This document shows, piece by piece, positions 51,478-58,706 of a stretch of DNA of 64,000 nt (within the stretch, counting starts at the first letter, position 1; each line of letters begins with the position of its first letter). The DNA lies in the NCBI RefSeq assembly GCF_030691015.1, contig NZ_JAUYFF010000016.1:1-64000 (forward strand), read 5' to 3'. The notes beneath the pieces were generated by a model. It made no database searches, had not been told where the DNA came from, and saw nothing but the letters and a program-made list of their open reading frames with translations. Made by a program: the position numbers and the translations under genes. The stretch is from Sulfuricurvum sp. (GTDB taxonomy: Bacteria; Campylobacterota; Campylobacteria; Campylobacterales; Sulfurimonadaceae).

Positions 51478-52592
51478 AGTTTCAGTTCCGTTAAGAGGAT
51501 AGAGAAAAGTGCATCACAGGCAATGACCAAAAAGATAGCATTTACGACACTTTTGGTGGTATAGCGCCCTATACTCTCCGTATTCATGGAGACTTGAAAT
51601 CCGCGGTAGGTACTTACAAAAGCGATCAAAAAGGCGAAAAAAGGTCCTTTTATGATACCGATGAGGTAATGTTTCAATGCTAATGCACCCTGAAGACGGT
51701 GGATAAATTCAGTGAAACTCAAATGCGAATGTGCCTGTGCAATCACCATTCCTCCGAAAATCCCTACCATATCAGCAAAGAAAATAAGGAGCGGCATAAC
51801 GATCATTAGCGCGAATACTCTCGGCCATACCAAAAAGGTAAAAGGGTCAAATCCCATCGTTTTCATCGCATCGATCTCTTGGGTCATTTTCATGGCACCG
51901 ATTTGGGCGGTAAATGCCGAACCGCTCCGTCCGGCGACGACGATTGCGGTGATCAGGGGGGCGAGCTCACGGGTGAGGGATATTCCGATCATATCGACGA
52001 TAAAGATATCGGCACCGAATTTTTGAAGCTGGACAACACTTTGATAGGCTACAACGACCCCGATCAAAAACGCACTGATAGCGATAATGGGAAGTGCCCG
52101 TGTTCCCGTCTCCACAATATGGGCTCCGATAGAGCGATAACGGATGAGACTCGGATGTTTGAGGGTATAAAACAATAAAACAAATGCTTCACCTAAAAAG
52201 GATAAAAAATTTCCGATCCCTAAAATACTTCGATGTGTTTCTTTCCCAATCTGATAGAGCCAAGAGGGAGATTTAGGCAATGGAGCTTCTTGGAGCGCTT
52301 TTGCATAGAGAAGACGGAAAAGATGGGAATGCTCTTTTTGTTCGCCGATCGTTTCACAGATACATCCCTTCTCTTCAAACCTACGGTTTGAGAGCTGCCA
52401 CAATGCAACTCCCGATGAATCGATGTCAGATATTCCGCTAAGATCCCAAAGGACGTAGGTATGAGGCTGAAGAGTTTCGAGTTGATGCGTCACGGAAAAG
52501 AGATGTTCAATCGTCCATGCACCACTGCACCCTATAAGGGTACGAGAAGCTTCCTCTGTGATGATAAGGGATGCGGATATAGCACTTTGCAT
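51474..52592 (-). CDS. mlaE: Lipid ABC transporter permease with fused N-terminal STAS domain (MlaB-MlaE)
   Basis: A 372-residue protein. Residues 1-100 resemble a STAS domain (YVLWDLSGISDIDSSGVALWQL), the role played by separate MlaB in E. coli. The rest is an MlaE-type permease with about five membrane segments, including IGAHIVETGTRALPIIAISAF, VVAGRSGSAFTAQIGAMKMTQ and EIDAMKTMGFDPF. Fusion of STAS and permease removes the need for a separate mlaB gene. It heads the minus-strand operon mlaE-mlaF-mlaD-lipoprotein-pfkA. TATAAT lies five bases before the ATG with no ribosome binding site. Confidence 0.9.
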   Translation of the reverse strand: MQSAISASLIITEEASRTLIGCSGAWTIEHLFSVTHQLETLQPHTYVLWDLSGISDIDSSGVALWQLSNRRFEEKGCICETIGEQKEHSHLFRLLYAKALQEAPLPKSPSWLYQIGKETHRSILGIGNFLSFLGEAFVLLFYTLKHPSLIRYRSIGAHIVETGTRALPIIAISAFLIGVVVAYQSVVQLQKFGADIFIVDMIGISLTRELAPLITAIVVAGRSGSAFTAQIGAMKMTQEIDAMKTMGFDPFTFLVWPRVFALMIVMPLLIFFADMVGIFGGMVIAQAHSHLSFTEFIHRLQGALALKHYLIGIIKGPFFAFLIAFVSTYRGFQVSMNTESIGRYTTKSVVNAIFLVIACDALFSILLTELKL

Positions 52593-52597
52593 CGTTT

Positions 52598-52603
52598 ATT
52601 ATA
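52598..52603 (-). promoter_or_regulatory. -10 element five bases before the mlaE start (possible leaderless mRNA)
   Basis: Minus-strand TATAAT is followed by AAACG and the ATG at 52592. A second weaker TATAGA lies about a dozen bases further upstream, so a short leader is also possible. Confidence 0.42.
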
Positions 52604-52644
52604 ACGCATTCTATAAAATCTTAATTCATATTTTTAGTGAATGG

Positions 52645-52650
52645 TATAGT
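52645..52650 (+). promoter_or_regulatory. -10 element before dacA
   Basis: TATAGT at 52645-52650 predicts a leader of about 41 bases with AAGGA at 52685-52689, eight bases before the ATG at 52698. No -35. Confidence 0.42.
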
Positions 52651-52697
52651 GTTTGCTTTTTAGTATCACTACAAACATTTTTTCAAGGATTTAAGTC

Positions 52698-53498
52698 ATG
52701 GTAAAACATTTATGCGCACTTCTTTTGGGTTTTTCACTCACCCTCAACGCTCAAATCGATAAAAATGAGCTCAATAAACTCGAAGTAGAAGCGCTGTTAG
52801 TCAAAGATATGACCTCAAAACAGATCCTTTATTCCAAAGAACCGTTTAAAGAGGTTCAACCTGCCAGCCTCACCAAAGTGATGACGGTTATGTTGGCAAT
52901 TGAGCAAGGAAAATTGAATCGTCCCGTGACGATTACACGTGAAATGACAAAAGTAGAACCGACAATCGCGGGTTACCGTCGAGGTGATGTGATTATTCTG
53001 GAAGATTTGATCAAAGCGACAATGATCAAGTCTGACAACGATGCGGCCAAAGCGATTGCGATCACGATCGGCGGGAGTGAAGAGCGATTCGTCGAGATGA
53101 TGAATGCCAAAGCCAGAGCGATTGGGATGACTCACACATCGTTTACCAATCCATGCGGATACGATACCAAGGGGCACTACTCCACGCCAAAAGACCTTCT
53201 GAAAATGGCCGAATATGCGATAAAAAATCGTAAGTTTAATGAAATCAGCAAAATGAACGAACACCGATACCGTGCTCTCAATAAAAATCGCGAATTTTAC
53301 GCCTACACCCATAACCGTCTTTTGAATCGCTATCAGTATGCCGTCGGAATCAAGACGGGTTATACGGCCAAAGCGGGACCGTGTCTAATCGCACGGGCAA
53401 AGAAAGACGGCAAAGATTGCGTGATTGTTATGATGAACGCCAAAGGGGATCGCTGGAAGACGGCGAAAAATATCTTTGAGCAGGTGTTAGAGAGTTAA
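52698..53498 (+). CDS. dacA: D-alanyl-D-alanine carboxypeptidase (short, S11 family)
   Basis: A 266-residue penicillin-binding serine peptidase that trims the terminal D-Ala of peptidoglycan stem peptides. The signal peptide is VKHLCALLLGFSLTLNA. The three active-site motifs are present: SLTK (in PASLTKVMTVML), SDN (in MIKSDNDAAKAI) and KTG (in VGIKTGYTAKAG). It ends shortly after the catalytic domain and lacks both the C-terminal PBP5 beta domain and the membrane-anchoring helix of E. coli DacA (about 400 residues), so it is probably soluble in the periplasm. Its end overlaps the convergent glycosylase by 12 bases. Confidence 0.92.
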   Translation: MVKHLCALLLGFSLTLNAQIDKNELNKLEVEALLVKDMTSKQILYSKEPFKEVQPASLTKVMTVMLAIEQGKLNRPVTITREMTKVEPTIAGYRRGDVIILEDLIKATMIKSDNDAAKAIAITIGGSEERFVEMMNAKARAIGMTHTSFTNPCGYDTKGHYSTPKDLLKMAEYAIKNRKFNEISKMNEHRYRALNKNREFYAYTHNRLLNRYQYAVGIKTGYTAKAGPCLIARAKKDGKDCVIVMMNAKGDRWKTAKNIFEQVLES

Positions 53499-53981
53499 AT
53501 ACGTTTCTAAAAATTCTGTGTAAATTTTTGTTTTTTCTTCACGCGTCATTGCGGCATGCGCGGGTGAGGTGGAGGGGAGAAGCACTTTCTCTACTTTCAA
53601 ATCTTTAAAAAATTTCATAAACAGATCATGGCTTTTTTTCCCCGTAAAGGCGAAGGCTTGTATATTGGGATACTCTTCTAATAGTTTTTTAAAATCATTA
53701 GGGATGCAGTTTTTCAGATTCGTATCACTCGAATTGCTCCTCTCGCATGAACCAATCACGTCCCACAACCCAATCCCTTTTTCGAAGCAAAATGCTTTTT
53801 TCGCCTCATTGGTTTTCAAATGAACATCAAAAATTGATTCCATAATCGGCCAAAATGCGTTGCGGGGATGGGCGTAGTAAAAGGCTTGTTCAAATGATGC
53901 GATACTGGGAAAACTGCCGAGGAAAAGAACACACGTATACTCATCAAGGATGGGTGAAAAAGGGTGAATATAGGGTTTCAT
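53487..53981 (-). CDS. Hypoxanthine-DNA glycosylase (family-6 uracil-DNA glycosylase fold)
   Basis: A 164-residue DNA repair enzyme of the UDG superfamily. It has CVLFLGSFPSIASFEQAFYYAHPRNAFWP at the N-terminus (read as GSFPS plus HPRNAFWP), GIGLWDVIGSCER in the middle and LPSTSPAHA near the end. The asparagine in HPRN and the late PSTSPA loop mark the family-6 glycosylases that remove deaminated adenine (hypoxanthine). With Ung and dimeric dUTPase, three proteins in this window guard against deaminated or uracil bases. TAAAAT lies six bases before the ATG with no ribosome binding site. Confidence 0.88.
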   Translation of the reverse strand: MKPYIHPFSPILDEYTCVLFLGSFPSIASFEQAFYYAHPRNAFWPIMESIFDVHLKTNEAKKAFCFEKGIGLWDVIGSCERSNSSDTNLKNCIPNDFKKLLEEYPNIQAFAFTGKKSHDLFMKFFKDLKVEKVLLPSTSPAHAAMTREEKTKIYTEFLETYLTL

Positions 53982-53987
53982 AGAAGA

Positions 53988-53993
53988 ATTTTA
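53988..53993 (-). promoter_or_regulatory. -10 element six bases before the hypoxanthine-DNA glycosylase start (possible leaderless mRNA)
   Basis: Minus-strand TAAAAT is followed by TCTTCT and the ATG at 53981. The nearest purine-rich stretch (GGAAGG) is about 24 bases upstream, too far for ribosome binding. Confidence 0.35.
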
Positions 53994-54026
53994 TCTCAAT
54001 TTACCTTCCCCTAAACCACCATTTGC

Positions 54027-54032
54027 TACAAT
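54027..54032 (+). promoter_or_regulatory. -10 element before purH
   Basis: TACAAT at 54027-54032 predicts transcription from about 54039. AAAGGA just before 54072 serves the ATG at 54077 and argues against the earlier in-frame ATG at 54047. Confidence 0.45.
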
Positions 54033-54076
54033 TCCACCATTAATTTATGGGCATATGTCCCAATCAAAGGAACTGC

Positions 54077-55612
54077 ATGAAGCGTGCATTGCTCAGTGTC
54101 AGCGATAAAAGCAACATCGTTGAATTTGCCAAATCTCTTATCGGTTTGGAGTATCAAATCATCTCTACGGGCGGAACGTACAAAATGCTCACGGATGCGG
54201 GTGTAAGTGCCATCGAGATCGATGAGGTGACCAAATTCCCTGAGTGTTTCGAGGGGCGTGTTAAAACCCTAAATCCGTACATTCACGGCGGTATCTTGCA
54301 CCGACGTGATAAACAATCACATCTCGATCAAGCGGTTGAACTCGGCGTTGAAGCGATCGATTTGGTGTGTGTCAACCTCTATCCGTTCAAAGCGACGATT
54401 GAGAAAACGGACGATTTCGAAGAGATCATCGAAAACATCGACATCGGCGGCCCTGCGATGGTTCGCTCTGCGGCGAAAAACTTTGATAGCGTTATTATCC
54501 TTACTGATCCGTCAGACTACTCACTTGTTCTCAATGCGATTGCTAACGGTGAAAACACGGTTGAGTTCCGCCGTGATCTCATGATCAAAGCGTATGAACA
54601 CACAGCGGCGTATGATAGTATGATCGCCAACTACATGAACAAGCGTTTCAACAACGGCATGGGGTCTAAACAGTTCATCGTCGGGAACAAAGTAATGGAT
54701 ACCCGTTACGGCGAAAACCCGCACCAAAAAGGTGGATTGTACGAATTTGATACGTTCTTCTCACAAAACTTCAAAACCCTCAAAGGGGAAGCGAGCTTCA
54801 ATAACCTTACCGACATCAGCGGTGCGGTGAAAATCGCGGCGGCATTTGGGAATGAAAACGCGATTTGTATCGTCAAACATGGTAATCCGTGCGGTTTTGC
54901 GATCCGTGAAAACCTCCTCGATGCGTATAATGAGGCTCTTAAATGCGATCCTATCTCCGCGTTCGGCGGTGTCGTCGCGGTGAACGGTGTCGTGACAAAA
55001 GAGCTTGCGGAGAAGATGAATGAAATGTTCCTCGAAGTGATTATCGCAGGCTCTATCGATGAGGAAGCGCGCGCGGTGTTCGAGCCGAAAAAACGTCTCA
55101 AACTCTTCGAATACGGCAGTGATCGTATCGCCCTCAGCAACGACGCAATCGATTTCAAACACATCGACGGCGGATTTGTATTCCAAGACGCCGATCGTGT
55201 AACGGTTGAAGAGATCAAAAACGCGAAACTAGTTACCAAACATGTCGCTAGTGATGCCGCGATGAAAGATGCTGAAATCGCTTATAAGGTCGCTTCACTC
55301 ACTAAATCAAACTGTGTCGTTTATGTCAAAGATGCGGCGATGGTCGCGGTCGGTATGGGGATGACCTCACGTGTCGACGCGGCGCGCTGTGCATTGCGTA
55401 AAGCCGAAGAGATGGGTTTGGATGTGAGCGGTTCGGCGTTAGCGTCTGAAGCGTTCTTTCCATTCCGTGATTCTATCGATGCGGCGGCGGGTGCGGGTGT
55501 TAAAACCGTTATCCAACCGGGCGGTTCAGTACGTGATGAGGAAGTGATTGCGGCAGCGGATGAGCACGGTATGGCTCTTTATTTCACCGGTGTTCGCCAC
55601 TTTTTACACTAA
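54077..55612 (+). CDS. purH: Bifunctional AICAR transformylase/IMP cyclohydrolase
   Basis: A 511-residue enzyme for the last two steps of IMP synthesis. The N-terminal cyclohydrolase (MGS-like) domain starts [18 protein letters not shown] and contains STGGTYKML and [13 protein letters not shown]. The C-terminal transformylase has [13 protein letters not shown], the catalytic KHGNPCGFA and [14 protein letters not shown], and ends in the typical VRHFLH-like tail. It is complete and has its own -10. Translation begins at 54077, where the family N-terminus begins. Confidence 0.96.
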   Translation: MKRALLSVSDKSNIVEFAKSLIGLEYQIISTGGTYKMLTDAGVSAIEIDEVTKFPECFEGRVKTLNPYIHGGILHRRDKQSHLDQAVELGVEAIDLVCVNLYPFKATIEKTDDFEEIIENIDIGGPAMVRSAAKNFDSVIILTDPSDYSLVLNAIANGENTVEFRRDLMIKAYEHTAAYDSMIANYMNKRFNNGMGSKQFIVGNKVMDTRYGENPHQKGGLYEFDTFFSQNFKTLKGEASFNNLTDISGAVKIAAAFGNENAICIVKHGNPCGFAIRENLLDAYNEALKCDPISAFGGVVAVNGVVTKELAEKMNEMFLEVIIAGSIDEEARAVFEPKKRLKLFEYGSDRIALSNDAIDFKHIDGGFVFQDADRVTVEEIKNAKLVTKHVASDAAMKDAEIAYKVASLTKSNCVVYVKDAAMVAVGMGMTSRVDAARCALRKAEEMGLDVSGSALASEAFFPFRDSIDAAAGAGVKTVIQPGGSVRDEEVIAAADEHGMALYFTGVRHFLH

Positions 55613-55614
55613 GA

Positions 55615-55641
55615 ATAGTTGCGTCATAGAGGCGCAATTAT
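55615..55641 (+). terminator. Weak terminator-like hairpin after purH
   Basis: ATAGTTGCG (55615-55623) pairs with CGCAATTAT (55633-55641) in a nine-base stem with one G-U pair and a nine-base loop. A pyrimidine-rich run (CCATTCCTCCTTTTTCCC) follows. The loop is large and the T-run interrupted, so termination is uncertain. Confidence 0.4.
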
Positions 55642-55684
55642 CCATTCCTCCTTTTTCCCTATCTTACGAGCTCTTCTTTTTAAC

Positions 55685-55719
55685 CTTGATTGACTTTGAC
55701 TCAACTATTCTGTTATAAT
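55685..55719 (+). promoter_or_regulatory. cbpA-hspR promoter with overlapping HspR operator (HAIR)
   Basis: TTGACT (55690-55695) and TATAAT (55714-55719) with an 18-base spacer form a strong sigma-70 promoter. CTTGATT (55685-55691), seven bases, then ACTCAAC (55699-55705) matches the HspR inverted repeat CTTGAGT-N7-ACTCAAG at 12 of 14 positions with exact spacing. It covers the -35, so binding of HspR, encoded downstream, would block this promoter. Confidence 0.75.
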
Positions 55720-55760
55720 TTTTGATAAATAATTAACTATGATTTGAACAGGATACCATT

Positions 55761-56630
55761 ATGTCTAAAAGTTTATACACTACCCTCGAAATCGCTCCCG
55801 GTGCGAGTGAAGCCGAGATTAAAAAAGCGTACCGAAAACTCGCCCGTCAGTATCACCCCGATGTGAACAAAGACCCGAAAGCGGAAGAGAAATTTAAAGA
55901 GATCAATGCGGCGTATGAAGTCCTTAGCGATAAAGAGAAACGTGCCAAATATGATCAGTTTGGTGACTCGATGTTCGGCGGACAAAACTTCCATGATTTT
56001 GCCCGAGGGCAGGGGGGGAATGTCGATTTGGACGATATTCTCCGTAATATTTTCGGTCAAGGGGGCGGTGGCTTTGGCGGAGGCGGTTTCGGCGGCTTTG
56101 GCGGCGGTGGTTTTGGAGGTGGAATGAATCTCGATATCGATGCTAATGTGACGGTTCCGTTTGCCGTTGCCGTATTGGGCGGTAAGCACTCTATCGGTCT
56201 CTCGGGTGAGAGTTTCGATATTAAAATCCCTGCCGGAATCAAAAGTGGTGAAAAGCTTCGTGTTCGCGGAAAAGGGAAAAAACATGGAGCGCAAGTCGGT
56301 GATTTGTACCTACGAATCGATGTCGCCGCCAATCCGGAATATGAACGTGAAGGTGATAACCTCGTCAAAACGTTTAATGTCCCTCTCTATGCGGCACTTT
56401 TCGGCGGTAAAGTAGCGATACAGACCTTGGAGAAAGAGGTGACCCTCAAGGTGCCTGAAAACACGAAAAACGGCCAGCGTTTCCGTCTCAAAGAGATGGG
56501 GGTGATGAACCGTCAGACAAATACGCGGGGAGACTTATACCTCAAAGCCAATATCGTGTTGCCTGCTGTGGATAAAATCGATCCTGATTTGGTCGAAGCA
56601 ATGAAAAAATCCCTTCCACAAGGAGTGTGA
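55761..56630 (+). CDS. cbpA: CbpA-type DnaJ co-chaperone
   Basis: A 289-residue type-B J protein. The J domain (1-70) includes [18 protein letters not shown] with the HPD motif. A Gly/Phe-rich linker of about 25 residues (roughly 98-123) follows, then two C-terminal peptide-binding beta domains. The Cys-rich zinc fingers of classical DnaJ are absent, which identifies CbpA. It stimulates DnaK. It is cotranscribed with hspR, two bases downstream, as in Helicobacter and Campylobacter, under a promoter bearing an HspR-type operator. Confidence 0.92.
   Translation: MSKSLYTTLEIAPGASEAEIKKAYRKLARQYHPDVNKDPKAEEKFKEINAAYEVLSDKEKRAKYDQFGDSMFGGQNFHDFARGQGGNVDLDDILRNIFGQGGGGFGGGGFGGFGGGGFGGGMNLDIDANVTVPFAVAVLGGKHSIGLSGESFDIKIPAGIKSGEKLRVRGKGKKHGAQVGDLYLRIDVAANPEYEREGDNLVKTFNVPLYAALFGGKVAIQTLEKEVTLKVPENTKNGQRFRLKEMGVMNRQTNTRGDLYLKANIVLPAVDKIDPDLVEAMKKSLPQGV
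56059..56123 (+). repeat. Gly/Phe-coding repeat tract within cbpA
   Basis: Imperfect GGCGGNGGNTTT-type repeats encode alternating Gly runs and Phe in the J-protein linker. They keep frame. Slippage in this tract could change linker length without breaking the gene. Confidence 0.6.
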
Positions 56631-56631
56631 C

Positions 56632-57018
56632 ATGCACCATTTTGACGAACCGGTTTATATGATCAGTATTGTTGCCAAGATTTTGGATATTCATCCGCAA
56701 ACCCTTCGTCAATATGAGCGGGAAAATTTGATCGCCCCTTCGCGATCCGATGGGCGCATCCGCCTTTATTCCCAGCGTGATATCGAAAAGATTAAAACAA
56801 TCCTCCGTCTTACCCGTGAGCTTGGGGTAAATCTTGCAGGTGTGGATGTCGTAATGCGCCTCAAAGATAAAATGGAGATGATGGAAAATGAGCTTTCTGA
56901 CCTCCGCAGTGAGGTGTCACGAATGCGCAGCAGTTCCAGTGTCCCCCCTGAGAAATCGTTGGTGACCAAACGGAGTATCTACGAAATGGTTATTTTCGAA
57001 GATGATATTTTAAAGTAA
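56632..57018 (+). CDS. hspR: HspR, MerR-family heat-shock repressor
   Basis: A 128-residue repressor. The MerR-type winged helix-turn-helix occupies residues 5-75 (YMISIVAKILDIHPQTLRQYE, split as seen, then LIAPSRSDGRIRLYSQRDIEKI). A short coiled coil at about 80-105 (KDKMEMMENELSDLRSEV) mediates dimerisation. HspR represses chaperone genes through HAIR sites; one lies upstream of cbpA at 55685-55705, so autoregulation of cbpA-hspR is expected. It has no cysteine-rich metal site, as usual for HspR. Confidence 0.93.
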   Translation: MHHFDEPVYMISIVAKILDIHPQTLRQYERENLIAPSRSDGRIRLYSQRDIEKIKTILRLTRELGVNLAGVDVVMRLKDKMEMMENELSDLRSEVSRMRSSSSVPPEKSLVTKRSIYEMVIFEDDILK

Positions 57019-57022
57019 CGTA

Positions 57023-57709
57023 GTGAGTATCATCCCGATCATCCATGAGAGCTGGAAAGAGGCACTGAAGAGTGACTTCACCCACCCCTATATGGAAGAA
57101 CTCAAAGCGTTTTTAGTTGAAGAGAAAAAAAATTATACTATTTTCCCGCACGGAAGCCATATTTTCAATGCGTTTAATTCCACCCCTTTTGAGAAGGTCA
57201 AAGTGGTCATTTTAGGGCAAGACCCTTACCATGGGGCAGGTCAGGCTCACGGGTTGTCATTCTCGGTACAGCACGGTGTACAACTCCCCCCTTCACTTCA
57301 AAATATCTTTAAAGAACTGGTTTCTGATATCGGATGTGAGTATCCCAAAAGCGGTGATTTAAGCCATTGGGCTGCGGAGGGGGTATTGCTTCTTAACACC
57401 CTTCTTACCGTCCGTTCCGGTGAGCCGTTTTCGCACAAAGAGCGGGGATGGGAACGTTTTACAGATCAGGTAATTCGTACATTGAGTGATCAAAGAGAGC
57501 ATATTGTTTTTATCCTCTGGGGTGCTCCGGCGGGAAAAAAAGCGGCTTTGATTGATGGAGAGAAACATTTGATACTCAAAGCACCGCACCCCTCACCCCT
57601 CTCATCGTATCGGGGGTTTTTCGGCTCAAAACCGTTCAGTCGGAGCAATGCGTATTTAACACAGTTTGGGATTGAACCGATTAAGTGGTGTGCGGTTACT
57701 GCACCTTAA
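57023..57709 (+). CDS. ung: Uracil-DNA glycosylase, family 1
   Basis: A 228-residue repair enzyme that removes uracil from DNA. Motif A is VILGQDPYHGAGQAHGLSFS with the water-activating Asp. LLLNTLLTVR follows, and motif B is HPSPLSSYRGFFG with the catalytic His and intercalating loop. The start codon is GTG at 57023, five bases after hspR, so it is probably transcribed with cbpA-hspR and could be affected by heat-shock control. Its last 14 bases overlap the convergent EEP gene. Confidence 0.96.
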   Translation: MSIIPIIHESWKEALKSDFTHPYMEELKAFLVEEKKNYTIFPHGSHIFNAFNSTPFEKVKVVILGQDPYHGAGQAHGLSFSVQHGVQLPPSLQNIFKELVSDIGCEYPKSGDLSHWAAEGVLLLNTLLTVRSGEPFSHKERGWERFTDQVIRTLSDQREHIVFILWGAPAGKKAALIDGEKHLILKAPHPSPLSSYRGFFGSKPFSRSNAYLTQFGIEPIKWCAVTAP

Positions 57710-58706
57710 ACATTCCAAAGATAGGAAGGTGGTCGGAGTATCCCTCCCCTAGATGGTGTTTCGGATATTTGCGGCTTTGCTGCCAGCGGTACACTTTCCC
57801 TTTGTAAAAAAGGTAATCGGGATCATAGCGGTTGAAACTCCCCCGTACATACTCTATCCCCTTACCATCCGCCAGTGAAGGTGAGATGATCATATTATCC
57901 AGCCCTTCGCCGCGCCCTCGGTATTGGTGACTCCACCGCTTCGCTTCATCCAGTTCATACCAGAGATTGTACAGGTATCCGTTATTATTTTTAAGGGCTG
58001 TGTAGGTAACAGGATTCCCCTCATCGTCGATGGTTTTCAGGATATGATTGATCCCCGTAATCCCTTCGGTATCGTTGTGATGACGGCTTTTGAGAAAGGT
58101 TTTATACTCTTCATAATGGGAGTTAAAATCCCCCAGTAGCACAAACGGCTCATCCGGCGAGAGTTCACCCAGACGGTAAGCGAGCTGTTTGGCACTGAGA
58201 ACACGTTTGCTTTCACCGCCGCTTTTGGACTTCCAATGGTTGACGAAGACCCTTAAACTCTTGCCGTTGATATCGATTTTGGCCTCTAAAATATCACGAT
58301 ATCTGCCATTGTGGCTTACGGTGTGTTTTAGGGCACTTTGGATCGGGTAGCGGCTCAGAAGTGCGACATTGACGTTCGATTTTTTATTTCGGGCAAAGAC
58401 GTGGTAGCGGTAATAGAGACCTTGGCGATTGAGCTGGGCTTTGAGCGCTTTGAGTGCGATCTCCGACTCGATCTCCTGCAATCCGATGATGTCGGCACCG
58501 ATCCCTTGTATCACTGTCGCCGTATTGCGCAATTTGATCTGATAGATCTCTTGCGTCCATCCCGCATCGCCGTTCGGAATATACTCTTCGTATTCATTGC
58601 CGTCCGTGTTCATATCGAACAAATTTTCGACGTTATAGCTCGCTATTTTCACTTCGACCCCTCCCACTAATGAGATCATTAACACCAAAAGCCAAACGAG
58701 ACGCAT
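57696..58706 (-). CDS. Secreted endonuclease/exonuclease/phosphatase-fold protein
   Basis: A 336-residue EEP-superfamily protein with a signal peptide (MRLVWLLVLMISLVGGVEV). Catalytic elements are visible: IASYNVENLFD (Asn), IIGLQEIES (metal Glu), VFVNHWKSKSGG with His, LLGDFNSHYEEY (Asp-Asn pair) and a late SDHLPI motif. The family includes secreted nucleases and phosphodiesterases; use of extracellular DNA or phosphate is plausible. Position right after the M3 peptidase gene (one-base overlap) shows they share an operon. Confidence 0.85.
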   Translation of the reverse strand: MRLVWLLVLMISLVGGVEVKIASYNVENLFDMNTDGNEYEEYIPNGDAGWTQEIYQIKLRNTATVIQGIGADIIGLQEIESEIALKALKAQLNRQGLYYRYHVFARNKKSNVNVALLSRYPIQSALKHTVSHNGRYRDILEAKIDINGKSLRVFVNHWKSKSGGESKRVLSAKQLAYRLGELSPDEPFVLLGDFNSHYEEYKTFLKSRHHNDTEGITGINHILKTIDDEGNPVTYTALKNNNGYLYNLWYELDEAKRWSHQYRGRGEGLDNMIISPSLADGKGIEYVRGSFNRYDPDYLFYKGKVYRWQQSRKYPKHHLGEGYSDHLPIFGMFKVQ

